A DNA stretch of 64,000 nucleotides from UBA7672 sp965279085 (GTDB lineage Bacteria; Pseudomonadota; Alphaproteobacteria; Caulobacterales; Hyphomonadaceae): NCBI GenBank assembly GCA_965279085.1, contig OZ257149.1:3844001-3908000 (forward strand), read 5' to 3'. Below the pieces are notes generated by a model. It was not told the DNA's origin. It did not search any database and was given only the letters and a program-made list of their open reading frames with translations. Numbering within the stretch: position 1 is the stretch's first letter; each line of letters starts with the position of its first letter. A program made the translations under genes and the position numbers. Below are positions 9,403-19,222 of this stretch, one piece after another.

Positions 9403-10629
9403 ATGAGCGAGGGGCGGAGCTACGACGTCATCGTCTATGGCGCGACCGGGTTCACCGGGCGGCTGGTGGCGGAGCACATGCTGGCGACCTATGGCGTCGG
9501 GCGCGATGTGCGCTGGGCGATGGCGGGGCGCAGCAAGGCGAAGCTGGAGCAGGTGCGCAGCGAGATCGGCGCGCCGGCGGACCTGCCGCCGGTGATCGCG
9601 GATGCGTCCGATCCCGCATCGCTGCTGGCGATGGCGAAATCAGCGAAGGCGATCATCACGACCGTGGGACCGTACCAGCTCTATGGCGAGCCGATGGTGG
9701 CGGCGTGCGTCGAGGCGGGGACTGACTATGTCGATCTGTGCGGCGAGCCGGCGTGGATGGCGGCGATGATCGCGAAGTATGATGCGAAGGCGAAAGCCTC
9801 CGGCGCGCGTATCGTGTTCTCGTGCGGTTTCGACTCGATCCCGTTCGATCTGGGTGTTCACTTCATCCAGAGCCAAGCGCAGGAGCGGCTGGGCGCGCCG
9901 TTGCAGCGTGTGCGCGGACGCGTGCGCAAGATGAAGGGCGGGTTCTCGGGTGGCACTGTCGCGAGCCTGATGGCGACGCTGGAAAGCTCGAAGCGCGATC
10001 CGTCGATGCTGAAGACGCTGGCGAACCCGTTCGCGCTGACGCCCGGTTTCACGGGTCCGGCGCAGCCTTCGGGAGAGGGCGTCGAGGACGACAAGGCTGC
10101 GGGCCAGTGGGCGGCGCCGTTCATCATGGCGACCATCAACACGAAGAACGTGCATCGCACTAATTTTTTGAAGGGCCATTCTTGGGGCGCCGACTTTATC
10201 TATGACGAAATGATGCTGATGGGGCCGGGACCGGCGGGCCAGAAGCGCGCGAAGACGGCCAAGCGATCCGGCGCCATCCAGAATGCGCTGCTGGGATTCG
10301 CGCCGACACGAGCGTTGATCCGGCAGTTTGCGCTACCCAAGCCGGGGCAGGGGCCTTCCAAGGAAGAGCGAGAGACGGGGCTCTACGATGTGCTCTTCAC
10401 CGGCGAGACGAAGGACGGACGCGCCATGCGTGCGGCCGTGAAGGGCGACAAGGATCCGGGCTATGCATCGACATCGAAGATGATCTCGGAAAGCGCTATG
10501 TGTCTCGTCCGAGATGTAGGGCGCGACGAGACGCCGGGCGGCGTGTGGACACCGGGCGCGGCTCTGGGAGACAAGCTGATCGCGCGTCTGGAAGAGCGGG
10601 CGGGCCTGCGCTTCGCGCTGGAGAACTGA
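9403..10629 (+). CDS. Saccharopine dehydrogenase-like NAD(P)-binding reductase
   Basis: A 408-residue protein with an N-terminal Rossmann fold (YDVIVYGATGFTGRLVAE, a G-x-x-G-x-x-G dinucleotide site). It resembles the saccharopine dehydrogenase/trans-acting enoyl reductase family rather than true lysine-pathway enzymes: it has FDSIPFDLGVH and a GGFSGGT motif in the middle. Such proteins reduce unsaturated acyl or polyketide intermediates in mycobacteria; the role here is unknown. It starts 4 bp after the hydrolase gene, so the two share a transcript. Confidence 0.85.
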   Translation: MSEGRSYDVIVYGATGFTGRLVAEHMLATYGVGRDVRWAMAGRSKAKLEQVRSEIGAPADLPPVIADASDPASLLAMAKSAKAIITTVGPYQLYGEPMVAACVEAGTDYVDLCGEPAWMAAMIAKYDAKAKASGARIVFSCGFDSIPFDLGVHFIQSQAQERLGAPLQRVRGRVRKMKGGFSGGTVASLMATLESSKRDPSMLKTLANPFALTPGFTGPAQPSGEGVEDDKAAGQWAAPFIMATINTKNVHRTNFLKGHSWGADFIYDEMMLMGPGPAGQKRAKTAKRSGAIQNALLGFAPTRALIRQFALPKPGQGPSKEERETGLYDVLFTGETKDGRAMRAAVKGDKDPGYASTSKMISESAMCLVRDVGRDETPGGVWTPGAALGDKLIARLEERAGLRFALEN

Positions 10630-11177
10630 AGCTTTCTGTCCCCCAACCCAGCGCCACATCTTTGCTGCAAGCGACGACACGTCCGCCTGGGCATTTCTGT
10701 GGTGCATCATGTTTCTCGATAGGGCCGTGGAATAGTCTTGCGCGTTTCGCGTGACGGCGTGCAGCTAAATAGCAACACGCTCTGCAACTCCTCGCTTCAG
10801 CTCGCGATGTGATCGGGTCATCCGATTGACATGAGTCATGGCGCTTTGAATCATCGCGCTGTGATCGAGGAGAGAGAAGCGATCATCTCGGACGGAAGAG
10901 AATCTCCGGTGCGCATCGCCCCCTTTCGTGCGCCGGATGACCGACTGAGGGACTGCCAGGGATTTCATCGCATCGGGTTGGGGAATCCGCGCAGCCTGCT
11001 TCACTGCAGGGTTGCGAGCTTGCGCGCGAAGCATCGCGCGCGGTGGGAAGATGCGTATCGAGCTTGGTCCGCGACTGCTGGGGTGCGGCGGACCGAGGAG
11101 TGGGGGGCGCTCCGCGAGGAGCGGCGAGCGCGGGATTTTCACATCCCGCGCTCGCACGGGCTCGCCGTCGCGGGAAA
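10630..11177. other. Intergenic region with no convincing gene
   Basis: A 548-bp stretch between the reductase gene and a convergent lipoprotein gene. Open frames occur on both strands but they lack ribosome-binding sites and recognisable protein features, and their composition is Arg-rich, as expected from GC-rich noncoding DNA. The only clear structure is a hairpin near 11125-11154. Confidence 0.5.
11125..11154. repeat. Perfect 11-bp hairpin, possible terminator
   Basis: CGAGCGCGGGA and its complement TCCCGCGCTCG are separated by 8 bases. It lies 24 bp beyond the stop of the minus-strand lipoprotein gene. There is no T-run on the minus strand, so termination by itself is doubtful. Confidence 0.4.
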
Positions 11178-11657
11178 TCAGTCGCAGCGCTTGTAGGTGA
11201 AGGTTGCGCCGTTGCGGTCGTAGGTCAGCGTCCGCTTGCCTTCATCGAGCGCCAGGACATGCGTTTCGCGCGAGGTCTGCCCTTCGGACAGATGATCGAC
11301 TTCCATCGTCATCGCGCCTGCATGCGGCGCGTCGACCGAGGCAACAACCGAGCGGCCTTCGTACCAGCGGACGGCGGAAGGCGCAATCGCGATCCGGGTA
11401 AGCGCCGGCACCTTCGTGCAGTCCGCGGGCTCGATTGCCCATACATGCCGAAATTCGAGCGGAACGATCCCCTTGGTCGTCTGAGAGGGCGGCAGCTCTT
11501 CCCCGGGCGCTGGCGTGGCGGAGTAGGAGGGAGACGATGGATTGGGATCTGGCGCAAGCGGCGTCTCGGTCGCGGTGGTCTGCGCCGGGGCTCCAGACGG
11601 GCTGCAGGCCGCCAAAGCAGCCAGGAGTAGGGACGAGCAAAGGATGCGGTTGATCAT
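11178..11657 (-). CDS. Small lipoprotein of unknown function (paralogue of neighbour)
   Basis: A 159-residue lipoprotein: signal MINRILCSSLLLAALAAC, then a Pro/Ser/Thr-rich linker to about residue 60, then a compact domain containing FRHVWAIEPADC and a C-terminal cysteine (YKRCD). The same layout, FRHVW..ADC..ISP/IDP and a late Cys, appears in the upstream gene, so the two are tandem paralogues. The two cysteines probably form a disulfide in the periplasm. Its ATG overlaps the stop of the upstream gene (TAATG), indicating coupled translation. I do not recognise a named family. Confidence 0.75.
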   Translation of the reverse strand: MINRILCSSLLLAALAACSPSGAPAQTTATETPLAPDPNPSSPSYSATPAPGEELPPSQTTKGIVPLEFRHVWAIEPADCTKVPALTRIAIAPSAVRWYEGRSVVASVDAPHAGAMTMEVDHLSEGQTSRETHVLALDEGKRTLTYDRNGATFTYKRCD

Positions 11658-12082
11658 TACTGGAGAACGGCGAGCGTTCTCGCAGGTTCCTCTGTGCGCT
11701 GACAGCGGTGGAAAGTCTGCGTATCCGAGCTGCCACGATAGATGAGCGTTTCGGCGTTGTCGGCGAGTTCGAGCGTATGGCGTTGCTGTGGGCCGCTGAA
11801 AGCGCGGATGTTGATCTCGATCCCGGCGCCATCGATTTCACGTAGCGATGTCACATCGAAGCGGCCGTTGGCGAAGCTGATTGTTGCCGGGTCGATGGTC
11901 ATGCGGCTCAGCCCGTTCCGTAGCGAGCAGTCGGCGATTTCGCGCGCCCAGACATGGCGGAAAGCAGCCGGGATGGGGTCCTGGGAAAAACCATCTGGTG
12001 GGGGCAGGCTGATTGGCTCGCCTGCTCCGCAGCCCGCCAGGCCGGCGCAGATGGCAAACATCAGTATACGGGCGGTTATCAC
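11657..12082 (-). CDS. Small lipoprotein of unknown function (paralogue of neighbour)
   Basis: A 141-residue lipoprotein with signal MITARILMFAICAGLAGC followed by a short Pro-rich linker. The domain contains FRHVWAREIADC, a segment with SRMTIDPATISFANGR, and a late cysteine (FHRCQ), which match the next gene in order and spacing. It probably folds with one disulfide in the periplasm. It is the first gene of a two-gene unit and lies downstream of a hairpin that may close the hfa operon. The function is unknown. Confidence 0.75.
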   Translation of the reverse strand: MITARILMFAICAGLAGCGAGEPISLPPPDGFSQDPIPAAFRHVWAREIADCSLRNGLSRMTIDPATISFANGRFDVTSLREIDGAGIEINIRAFSGPQQRHTLELADNAETLIYRGSSDTQTFHRCQRTEEPARTLAVLQ

Positions 12083-12144
12083 GCTAATGTTCCAGCAGCT
12101 CCATCGAGCTAAAGCGCGGACAGTGCGGGTGGTTCCAAGCGAAA

Positions 12145-12174
12145 GCGGCGGCTCCCTGAAAAGGAAGCCGCCGC
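12145..12174 (-). terminator. Probable terminator of the hfaABD operon
   Basis: GCGGCGGCT and AGCCGCCGC form a 9-bp stem with partial extension and a short A-rich loop. On the minus strand the stem is followed by TTTCGC. It lies 120 bp beyond the stop of hfaD and before the small lipoprotein genes. The T-run is weak. Confidence 0.5.
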
Positions 12175-12297
12175 ATACTCTACGCTACTCTACTGGCCCC
12201 CTGCCGTGGGCATAACTCCTACATGGCAGGCCAGGGCGACCGGGAAGGTGGACCCTGGAATTCCGTGTTGCGATTTCCCCTCGCGCCCCCGCGCGGA

Positions 12298-13515
12298 TCA
12301 GTTGTTCCGCTGTGTGGTGATGAATGTCGCTGAATTGCCGATGGCGGTGGCGGACCCGATGGTCATGCCTGCGCCGTTTGTTGTGATTGTTCCGGTTGCG
12401 GTGATGGTTCCGCCGTTTGTCTGGCTGATTGTGCCGGAGAGGTCGGCGTCGCCGCATTGGGAGCAGACATAGCCGGTGTAGGCGTTGCCGATGGCGGTCG
12501 AGGCGAGCATGACGTCGCCCCCGTCGCTGGACGAACCCGTGAACTGGGCGTTGGCGTCGACGCCGCCGGTGTTCATCTGTGCGAGATCGACGACCATGTC
12601 GGAGCCGACATTGGTGGCGAGCGTGGCGTTGCCGACGCCGTAAGATGAGGCGACGGCCGTGCCCGACCATGAGCCGAGCGTGAGGCGAGTGTCGGCGGCG
12701 ACATTGGTCGAGGAGATCTGGCGACCGCGGATGGAGACATAGCCCCATTCGTTGTTGATCGTTGCCGAGTTGGCGGCGGCGGACGAGGCGGCGGTCACGT
12801 CATAGGCGCGATACTGGTAGACGTCGGTTGTCGCGCGGCTTTCGCCGCCGGTCGATGTCTGGTTGTAGCGGGCGTCGACAGTGGAGGTCGTCGACTCCGA
12901 TCCATAGACGTTGTTGGCGGAGGACGAGCCGGCGATGGTCGTGCCGGTGCAGCAGGCGTCCACATCCGTGATGGCATAGGACGAGTTGGAGGCGTTCTGC
13001 GTCAGGTCCACCGAGAGGTCGCCATGGTCAGCAGCCGTGGCGGCGTTGTTCGCAGCGGCGGTGGAACCGATGGAAAGGGTCTGGGTGTTGGCGATGCGCG
13101 CGCGCGCGCGGGCCAGCACGTCGCCGCCGTCGGATGTCTGGGCGGCGGTGAGGCGGAGACCGCCATCCTGCGTCTGCGCCTGAAGAGCGTTGCCCTGCGC
13201 GGTTGCGATGACGGCGCCGTCGCGGATGTTGTCGGTGGTGATCGAGGCGGTCGCGAAGGAAGCGCCCGACATGGTCTGCTCGGAATCCGCGTCGAGATCG
13301 CCGGAGAGGTTCGCGCCGGAGACAGTGTTGCCGGCGGAAGTCGCGACGGCGGAAACCGTTGGCGCGCCATTACGGCTGACGACGTTCATGGTGGAGACGA
13401 CATCGCCCCATTGCAGCTGTCCGTTGAGCGCGGTCGAGCCGGTTTGCGCGAAAGCGGGCGCGGCGAGAACCACGACGAGGCCAGCGGCGGCGGCGAGGCG
13501 GGTGTGCAAGGCCAT
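12298..13515 (-). CDS. hfaD: HfaD-like holdfast anchor adhesin
   Basis: A 405-residue secreted protein with signal MALHTRLAAAAGLVVVLAAPAFAQ. In Caulobacter, HfaA, HfaB and HfaD anchor the polysaccharide holdfast to the cell pole. The identification rests on gene order after hfaA and hfaB, size, signal and composition (Ala/Ser/Thr/Asn-rich). A motif like [IV]-x-x-[ST]-A-x-[GA]-N recurs with its Asn at residues 63, 109, 156, 201, 249, 296, 344 and 394, a period of 45-50, which suggests a beta-solenoid. ATG 13515 is preceded by GAGGGGAT; an upstream in-frame extension overlaps hfaB and lacks a signal peptide. Cys352 and Cys355 form a CSQC motif. Confidence 0.75.
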   Translation of the reverse strand: MALHTRLAAAAGLVVVLAAPAFAQTGSTALNGQLQWGDVVSTMNVVSRNGAPTVSAVATSAGNTVSGANLSGDLDADSEQTMSGASFATASITTDNIRDGAVIATAQGNALQAQTQDGGLRLTAAQTSDGGDVLARARARIANTQTLSIGSTAAANNAATAADHGDLSVDLTQNASNSSYAITDVDACCTGTTIAGSSSANNVYGSESTTSTVDARYNQTSTGGESRATTDVYQYRAYDVTAASSAAANSATINNEWGYVSIRGRQISSTNVAADTRLTLGSWSGTAVASSYGVGNATLATNVGSDMVVDLAQMNTGGVDANAQFTGSSSDGGDVMLASTAIGNAYTGYVCSQCGDADLSGTISQTNGGTITATGTITTNGAGMTIGSATAIGNSATFITTQRNN

Positions 13516-13541
13516 CGAACTATCCCCTCGGGTTCCTGGCC

Positions 13542-14555
13542 CTAAGACTTGCGGCCGCGGATGGCGGCTTTGACGCCGGCATCGCGCTGGTCGTTCCAAC
13601 GGTTCGGATCGGATCGGACATCGCCCTTGGAGGCGATCTGGCCACCGGGCAGCACGAAGGCCGAACCTGTGGTCGATTCCGGGGTCTTCATGTTGGAAGC
13701 TTCTTCGGCGAGGGCGCCGCAGGGATCGGCATTCGGCACGCCGTAGATATTGGCGGTCATTTCAAGGACGGCGCGCTCAATGGTGGAGCGAATGGCGAGC
13801 TGGATCGGCTCCATCGCACGCTCGCCGACGCCGACGTCGAAGATGTTGCCGTTGGCGAAGTCGAACACGCCGGCGGAGATTTCGCGGCCGATGATCTGCT
13901 TCTGGTAGGAGATGACGTCTTCCACGACGAGCGTGCGGGTGTTCACCAGGCGCAGGTCGACGCCAACGTTGATGACGAACAGCTTGAAGCCGGCGTGGCC
14001 CTTCATGTCGCCGGCATCGAGGTCGCCGACGAAGGCGTCAGCGCCGATGGAGCGGATGTTGGAGTTAAGTTCGGTGATGCCGCCGACGAAGTAGTAGTCG
14101 GAGCCGGGGATTTCGCCGGCGAGGATCTGGCGGAATTCAGGATCGTTCGGGCCGCCGGCGCCATCGGCGCCGATCAGTTTGTTGTTCGAATACTTGAGTT
14201 CAAGCTCGGACACCGAGGTGTCGAAACGTTCGACGAGGCTCGCACCGGCTTTCGCGAAGGCGGACATCGCCATCAGCGAGGCGCCCTGCGTGACCTTGCG
14301 GCCGCCTTCGAGGTCTTCCTTGCCGGTATAGTCGAGCACCCGGCCCACCGCGATGCGCGGGATCGGCTTGTTGGTGGCGCGCGCATAGTTGGCCATGCAC
14401 ACCAGCGCAGTGGAGTAGGGTGTCGGGTTCGCGGTGACCGGTGCATTGCCGATCGGGCTCGCATAGAGACCGTTCGAGCCGGCCCACGGCGTGACGCAAC
14501 CCGTAAGCGCAAGAGCGCCCGCAGCAGCGGCGAGGAGTTTGATGCGCTTAGTCAT
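13542..14555 (-). CDS. hfaB: HfaB, CsgG-family holdfast anchor secretion lipoprotein
   Basis: A 337-residue lipoprotein (signal MTKRIKLLAAAAGALALTGC) of the CsgG/HfaB family, whose curli homologue forms an outer-membrane secretion pore. In holdfast systems HfaB is needed for export or stability of HfaA and HfaD. Typical features visible are the N-terminal IPRIAVGRVLDYTGKED, a mid-protein DYYFVGGITELNSN and a conserved VDLRLVNTRTLVVEDVISY segment. Its ATG overlaps the last 8 bases of hfaA, so translation is coupled. The stop is 26 bp before the hfaD start. Confidence 0.88.
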   Translation of the reverse strand: MTKRIKLLAAAAGALALTGCVTPWAGSNGLYASPIGNAPVTANPTPYSTALVCMANYARATNKPIPRIAVGRVLDYTGKEDLEGGRKVTQGASLMAMSAFAKAGASLVERFDTSVSELELKYSNNKLIGADGAGGPNDPEFRQILAGEIPGSDYYFVGGITELNSNIRSIGADAFVGDLDAGDMKGHAGFKLFVINVGVDLRLVNTRTLVVEDVISYQKQIIGREISAGVFDFANGNIFDVGVGERAMEPIQLAIRSTIERAVLEMTANIYGVPNADPCGALAEEASNMKTPESTTGSAFVLPGGQIASKGDVRSDPNRWNDQRDAGVKAAIRGRKS

Positions 14556-15036
14556 TGAGATTGATGCTTCCGTTGAGCACGGTTGACTGGTTGCCGTTGT
14601 TGATCTGGGTGGAGTTCACGATCACCGTGTTCCAGTTGCCTTGGGTGATCACGTTGAGCTGGTTGCCGATGGCCTGGCCCGAAGCCGAACCATTGCCGTA
14701 GCCTGCGCCGGCCGAGGCCTGCGCCCAGGCGCCGGCGGAAGCGGAGGCGGTCGAGAGCGTGGACTGGTCCATGCCGGTCATGATGCGGCCGTCGAGGATG
14801 ATCCGGTTGCCGTTCGCATCGCGGGTGTTGGCGTCGTAGCTGGATTGCTCCTGGCCGTAGGCGAAGCCGAAGGGGCGTTCGAATTCGCCGGAGACCTGCG
14901 CGGCGGAGCTTCCACCGGTTTGCGCCGAGGCCGGCATGGCGAGCAGCAGGATGGCGCCGCCGACGATGGCGAGGCCCATGGCCGCTCCAAGGGCGCCTGA
15001 AGCAAGTGCGCCGGGGCCTTTTCGCTTGAAAGACAT
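14548..15036 (-). CDS. hfaA: HfaA, curlin-like holdfast anchor subunit
   Basis: A 162-residue exported protein and the first gene of the operon. ATG 15036 (MSFKRKGPGAL) is taken as the start because it directly precedes a membrane or signal segment (GLAIVGGAILLLAMPASAQ); an upstream in-frame ATG at 15153 would add 39 unlike residues. The C-terminal part is Asn/Gln/Ser-rich, with GNQLNVITQGNWNTVIVNST and NNGNQSTVLNGS, resembling curlin repeats. HfaA forms a stable polar anchor for the holdfast in Caulobacter. The AIGN motif also occurs in the HfaD-like repeats. Confidence 0.82.
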   Translation of the reverse strand: MSFKRKGPGALASGALGAAMGLAIVGGAILLLAMPASAQTGGSSAAQVSGEFERPFGFAYGQEQSSYDANTRDANGNRIILDGRIMTGMDQSTLSTASASAGAWAQASAGAGYGNGSASGQAIGNQLNVITQGNWNTVIVNSTQINNGNQSTVLNGSINLND

Positions 15037-15151
15037 CGTCTCACGTATCCCGAGGGTTGAGCTGGACCCCCGGTTTGCAACCGGTGTGCCAGATACGTGC
15101 AGTCGGCGACTGCGGGACGGGAAGGATCGCGCGGGAAGGGAAAGGGCGTTC

Positions 15152-15174
15152 ATTCACCGGAGTGTACGGTGAAT
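15152..15174. promoter_or_regulatory. 8-7-8 inverted repeat between hfaA and the oxidase gene
   Basis: ATTCACCG and CGGTGAAT are perfect complements separated by 7 bases. The site lies in the 249-bp divergent interval, about 116 bp upstream of hfaA and 112 bp upstream of the oxidase gene, so it could be an operator for either or both. No regulator is identified. Confidence 0.5.
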
Positions 15175-15285
15175 ACATGTGCTAGTAGTGAATATCGTTC
15201 CGGTTTGGCACACGCATCAGGCGAGCGCGGCAACGCGGAATGGTTTCCGGCGTTGGTGAGGGGTGGGGACCCTGGATGCCTTAAC

Positions 15286-16524
15286 ATGACGCGACTGGAC
15301 GACGGAGCGACCAAGCTTCGCAGCGGTTATTCTCTTTGGCAGGCTGGCCGCCGTGAGGTTGTCGAGACGGTTCGTCCGGATGGCGGGCGGGTGCTGGACG
15401 CCGATGTCGCCATTGTTGGCGCAGGTATAACAGGCGCCTTCCTCGCCGAGCGCTTTACGCGTTCCGGACGGCGGGTCGTGATCGTCGACCGCCACGCGCC
15501 TGCGACGGGGTCTACGGCGGCATCGACGGCGATGCTGCTGTGGGAGCTCGATTCAAGCCTGCTGACGCTCGAGGACCGGCTCGGGATCGAGAAGGCGGGC
15601 CGTATCGCCAATGGGTGCAGGCAGCAGGTGCAGGGCATTGCAGCGCTGGTGAACGGGCTGGGTCTCGATTGCGATTTCAGGCCGCGTCCGTCGCTCTATC
15701 TGGCCGGCGACACGCTCGATGTCGCTGACCTGCGCGAGGAAAGGCGGCTGCGCGCCGCCTTGGGCATCGCGGGAGACTTCATCGACGAGGGCGGGTTGGC
15801 GATGATGGGGCTGCGCGGGGAGGGCGCGCTTGTCTATGACGGCTCCGCCGAGGCGGATCCGGTGAAGCTTGCCCGTGGGCTGCTGGCGGTGGCGGAGGCG
15901 CGCGGGGCCATCATCCTCTCGCCGGCGACGGCCATGGTTTATGAAACCATAACGGACGGCATCGCGATCGAGACGCGCGAGGGCGATATCATCCGTGCAC
16001 GGAAGCTCGTGCTGGCTAACGGCTATGAGATGCCGGACTTCGTGCCTGCGGGCAGCCACAGGCTGGTGACGAGCTGGGCGATCGCTACGGAGCCTTTCGT
16101 GCGGCCGGAAGCGCCCTGGCCCCATCAGGCGCTCGTCTGGGAGGCCTCTGACGCGTACCTCTACATGCGCGCGACGGCCGACGGACGCGTGATTGCCGGC
16201 GGCGAGGACGAAGAATTCAGCGACGCGTCACTGCGCGAGCGAATGACGCCGCAGAAGGTATACGCATTGCTGGCGAACGCGGCGGCGCGCTGCCCGGGCC
16301 TGTCGGACGTGGCGCCTGCGTTTGTGTGGTCTGGCGTGTTCGGCGTGACGGAGGATTCGTTGCCGCTGATCGGGCCCGTGCCGGGCAGGCGGGACTGCCT
16401 GGCGGCGTTCGGATATGGCGGAAACGGGATCACGTTCAGCGCCATGGCGGCCGAGCTTCTGGAAGCCGAGCTTGAGGGCAGTCCACATCCGGACGCGGGC
16501 CTTTACGCAATCGATCGCGGTTAA
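15286..16524 (+). CDS. FAD-dependent oxidoreductase, DAO family
   Basis: A 412-residue flavoenzyme of the D-amino acid oxidase (DAO) superfamily. The N-terminus carries the FAD-binding G-x-G-x-x-G in VAIVGAGITGAFLAE, with an acidic end of beta-2 (VVIVDRHAP). The C-terminal signature GYGGNGITFSAMAA is typical of glycine/sarcosine oxidase and glutamylputrescine oxidase relatives. The start at ATG 15286 places the Rossmann motif near residue 38; a longer frame to 15097 has no support. It probably oxidises an amine or amino acid. It is divergent from hfaA with a palindrome between. Confidence 0.85.
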   Translation: MTRLDDGATKLRSGYSLWQAGRREVVETVRPDGGRVLDADVAIVGAGITGAFLAERFTRSGRRVVIVDRHAPATGSTAASTAMLLWELDSSLLTLEDRLGIEKAGRIANGCRQQVQGIAALVNGLGLDCDFRPRPSLYLAGDTLDVADLREERRLRAALGIAGDFIDEGGLAMMGLRGEGALVYDGSAEADPVKLARGLLAVAEARGAIILSPATAMVYETITDGIAIETREGDIIRARKLVLANGYEMPDFVPAGSHRLVTSWAIATEPFVRPEAPWPHQALVWEASDAYLYMRATADGRVIAGGEDEEFSDASLRERMTPQKVYALLANAAARCPGLSDVAPAFVWSGVFGVTEDSLPLIGPVPGRRDCLAAFGYGGNGITFSAMAAELLEAELEGSPHPDAGLYAIDRG

Positions 16525-16655
16525 TTCTGCTCTGGAAACGTCCCTCGCAGCGTGCAGACGCAGCAAATCTTCGTCCCGTGGACAGTATTCGGTTGAAAGG
16601 TGCGGCAGCCTGCCGCACCCTCTCCCCGGCTGCAGCATGGCGCAAGGAGGCCGGG

Positions 16656-17084
16656 ATGATCCTCGAGCAAATCCTCAAGGAAAAGGGCGGGCAGGTGTTT
16701 TCGGTCGCCGAGTCGGCGACGCTGAAGGAGGCTGCCGAACTGCTCGATTCCCGCAAGGTCGGCGCGATGGTGATCCTCAACGAGGGCGGGGCGGTGATCG
16801 GGGTCATCTCCGAGCGCGATATCGTACGGAACGTCGCCAGAATCGGCGCGGCGGCCCTGAAATGCACGGTGGGCGAGGTGATGACGCGTAATGTCGTCAC
16901 GGCCAAGCCGCGGGAAACCCTCGAAACGGCGATGGACCGGATGACCGATCGGCGGATCCGCCACCTTCCGGTAATCGAGGCCGGCAGGCTGCTCGGCGTG
17001 GTGTCGATCGGCGACTTGGTGAAATGGCGGATCGCGGAAGCCCAGTCCGAGATCGAGGCCGTCCGGTCTTACATCCAGCCGTAG
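16656..17084 (+). CDS. Two-CBS-domain protein
   Basis: A 142-residue cytoplasmic protein made of a CBS pair: the first around 10-65 (VISERDIVRNVAR), the second around 75-130 (VVSIGDLVKWRI). CBS pairs bind adenine nucleotides and usually act as energy or NAD sensors on partner proteins. ATG 16656 follows AAGGAGG at good spacing, which fixes the start. It stands alone, 132 bp after the oxidase gene and upstream of the rRNA operon. The partner is unknown. Confidence 0.9.
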   Translation: MILEQILKEKGGQVFSVAESATLKEAAELLDSRKVGAMVILNEGGAVIGVISERDIVRNVARIGAAALKCTVGEVMTRNVVTAKPRETLETAMDRMTDRRIRHLPVIEAGRLLGVVSIGDLVKWRIAEAQSEIEAVRSYIQP

Positions 17085-17403
17085 CAATCGGGCCGAAAAG
17101 GGTGCGGCATGACGCCGGCGGGTTTGGGTCCGTCGCGCAAAATCGCGCCATATGACCTTTGAAAGCGGCGTTTTCGGCTGTTCGTCGCCCGCGCGAGTAA
17201 GTCCTGTGGAAAACGCGTGATTTCCACATTCTCAACCAAAAACCGCTTGCGCAGCGATATGTGTAGGCGTATATCCCGCCCTCCCGTCGACCACAGTTGG
17301 TCTTTCGCGGGCCCCACAACGGGCCCGAGGTAGCAGCTGTCGCTCTTTTTCTCGGGTTTTTAGGTGGTCCTGTGGATCGCTGAAAAAAGTCGAAGAAAGG
17401 TTG
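17085..17403. other. Region upstream of the rRNA promoter
   Basis: A noncoding stretch, locally richer in A+T than the surrounding DNA. It holds a perfect 8-8-8 inverted repeat, TGTGGAAA (17205-17212) against TTTCCACA (17221-17228), whose arms resemble DnaA boxes, a further TGTGGATCG at 17371, and GC-rich dyads near 17308-17327. I see no gene. Confidence 0.5.
17205..17228. promoter_or_regulatory. Inverted DnaA-box-like repeat upstream of rrn
   Basis: The complement of TGTGGAAAA is TTTTCCACA, which fits the loose DnaA box TTWTNCACA; the second arm, ATTTCCACA, differs at one position. The two face each other with an 8-base gap. It could bind DnaA or another dimeric regulator, or be chance. Confidence 0.35.
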
Positions 17404-17432
17404 TTGACGGGAAAGAGGGCAGGGGCTTATAC
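17404..17432 (+). promoter_or_regulatory. Predicted rRNA operon promoter
   Basis: TTGACG (17404-17409) and TTATAC (17427-17432) are 17 bases apart, a good match to a sigma-70 promoter. It is about 325 bp upstream of 16S, within the usual leader range. Bases 17433-17757 are the transcribed leader; no gene is seen there. Confidence 0.65.
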
Positions 17433-17757
17433 CCCGCGCCTCATCGCAAACGGGGCGGCCGACAAGGCCGGACGGATGCGGCAGATGGCCGGGTGAAAGC
17501 CCTTTTGTCTGCGGATGTTTGACATTGTGAGTGGAAGAGAAACGCGGGCGGCGATGTTGCTTGCAGGGTTCTCAAACCAGCCTCGGCTGGGATGAAGCCC
17601 ATATTCGACATCGACGGTTTGCGTTTATCTATGGAAAGCCAGTTTATACGGCCCAACGTGAGTTGGGTTTAGTGTGAACGGGTTTCCCGTCAAATATACG
17701 CAAATGCTTTGCAGCGACCCTTTCCATTACGGATCGGGTTTCGTCGGAATCGGACCT

Positions 17758-19222
<1,465 letters not shown>

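Noticed and set aside
10765..11196. Open frames on both strands in the gap after the reductase gene
   Set aside because: No ribosome-binding site, Arg-rich shadow-like composition and no recognisable domain. The two frames also overlap each other.
13080..13120. Run of alternating GC dinucleotides as a Z-DNA or recombination signal
   Set aside because: It encodes the ARARAR stretch of the HfaD-like protein and is simply biased codon use.
12298..13599. Longer HfaD start at 13599
   Set aside because: The extra 28 residues are Arg-rich, overlap hfaB and would hide the signal peptide. ATG 13515 has a good ribosome-binding site.
17085..17403. Chromosomal replication origin (oriC)
   Set aside because: DnaA-box-like sites are few and imperfect, and no dnaA, hemE, gidA or parAB genes are near. 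The stretch is better read as rrn upstream DNA.
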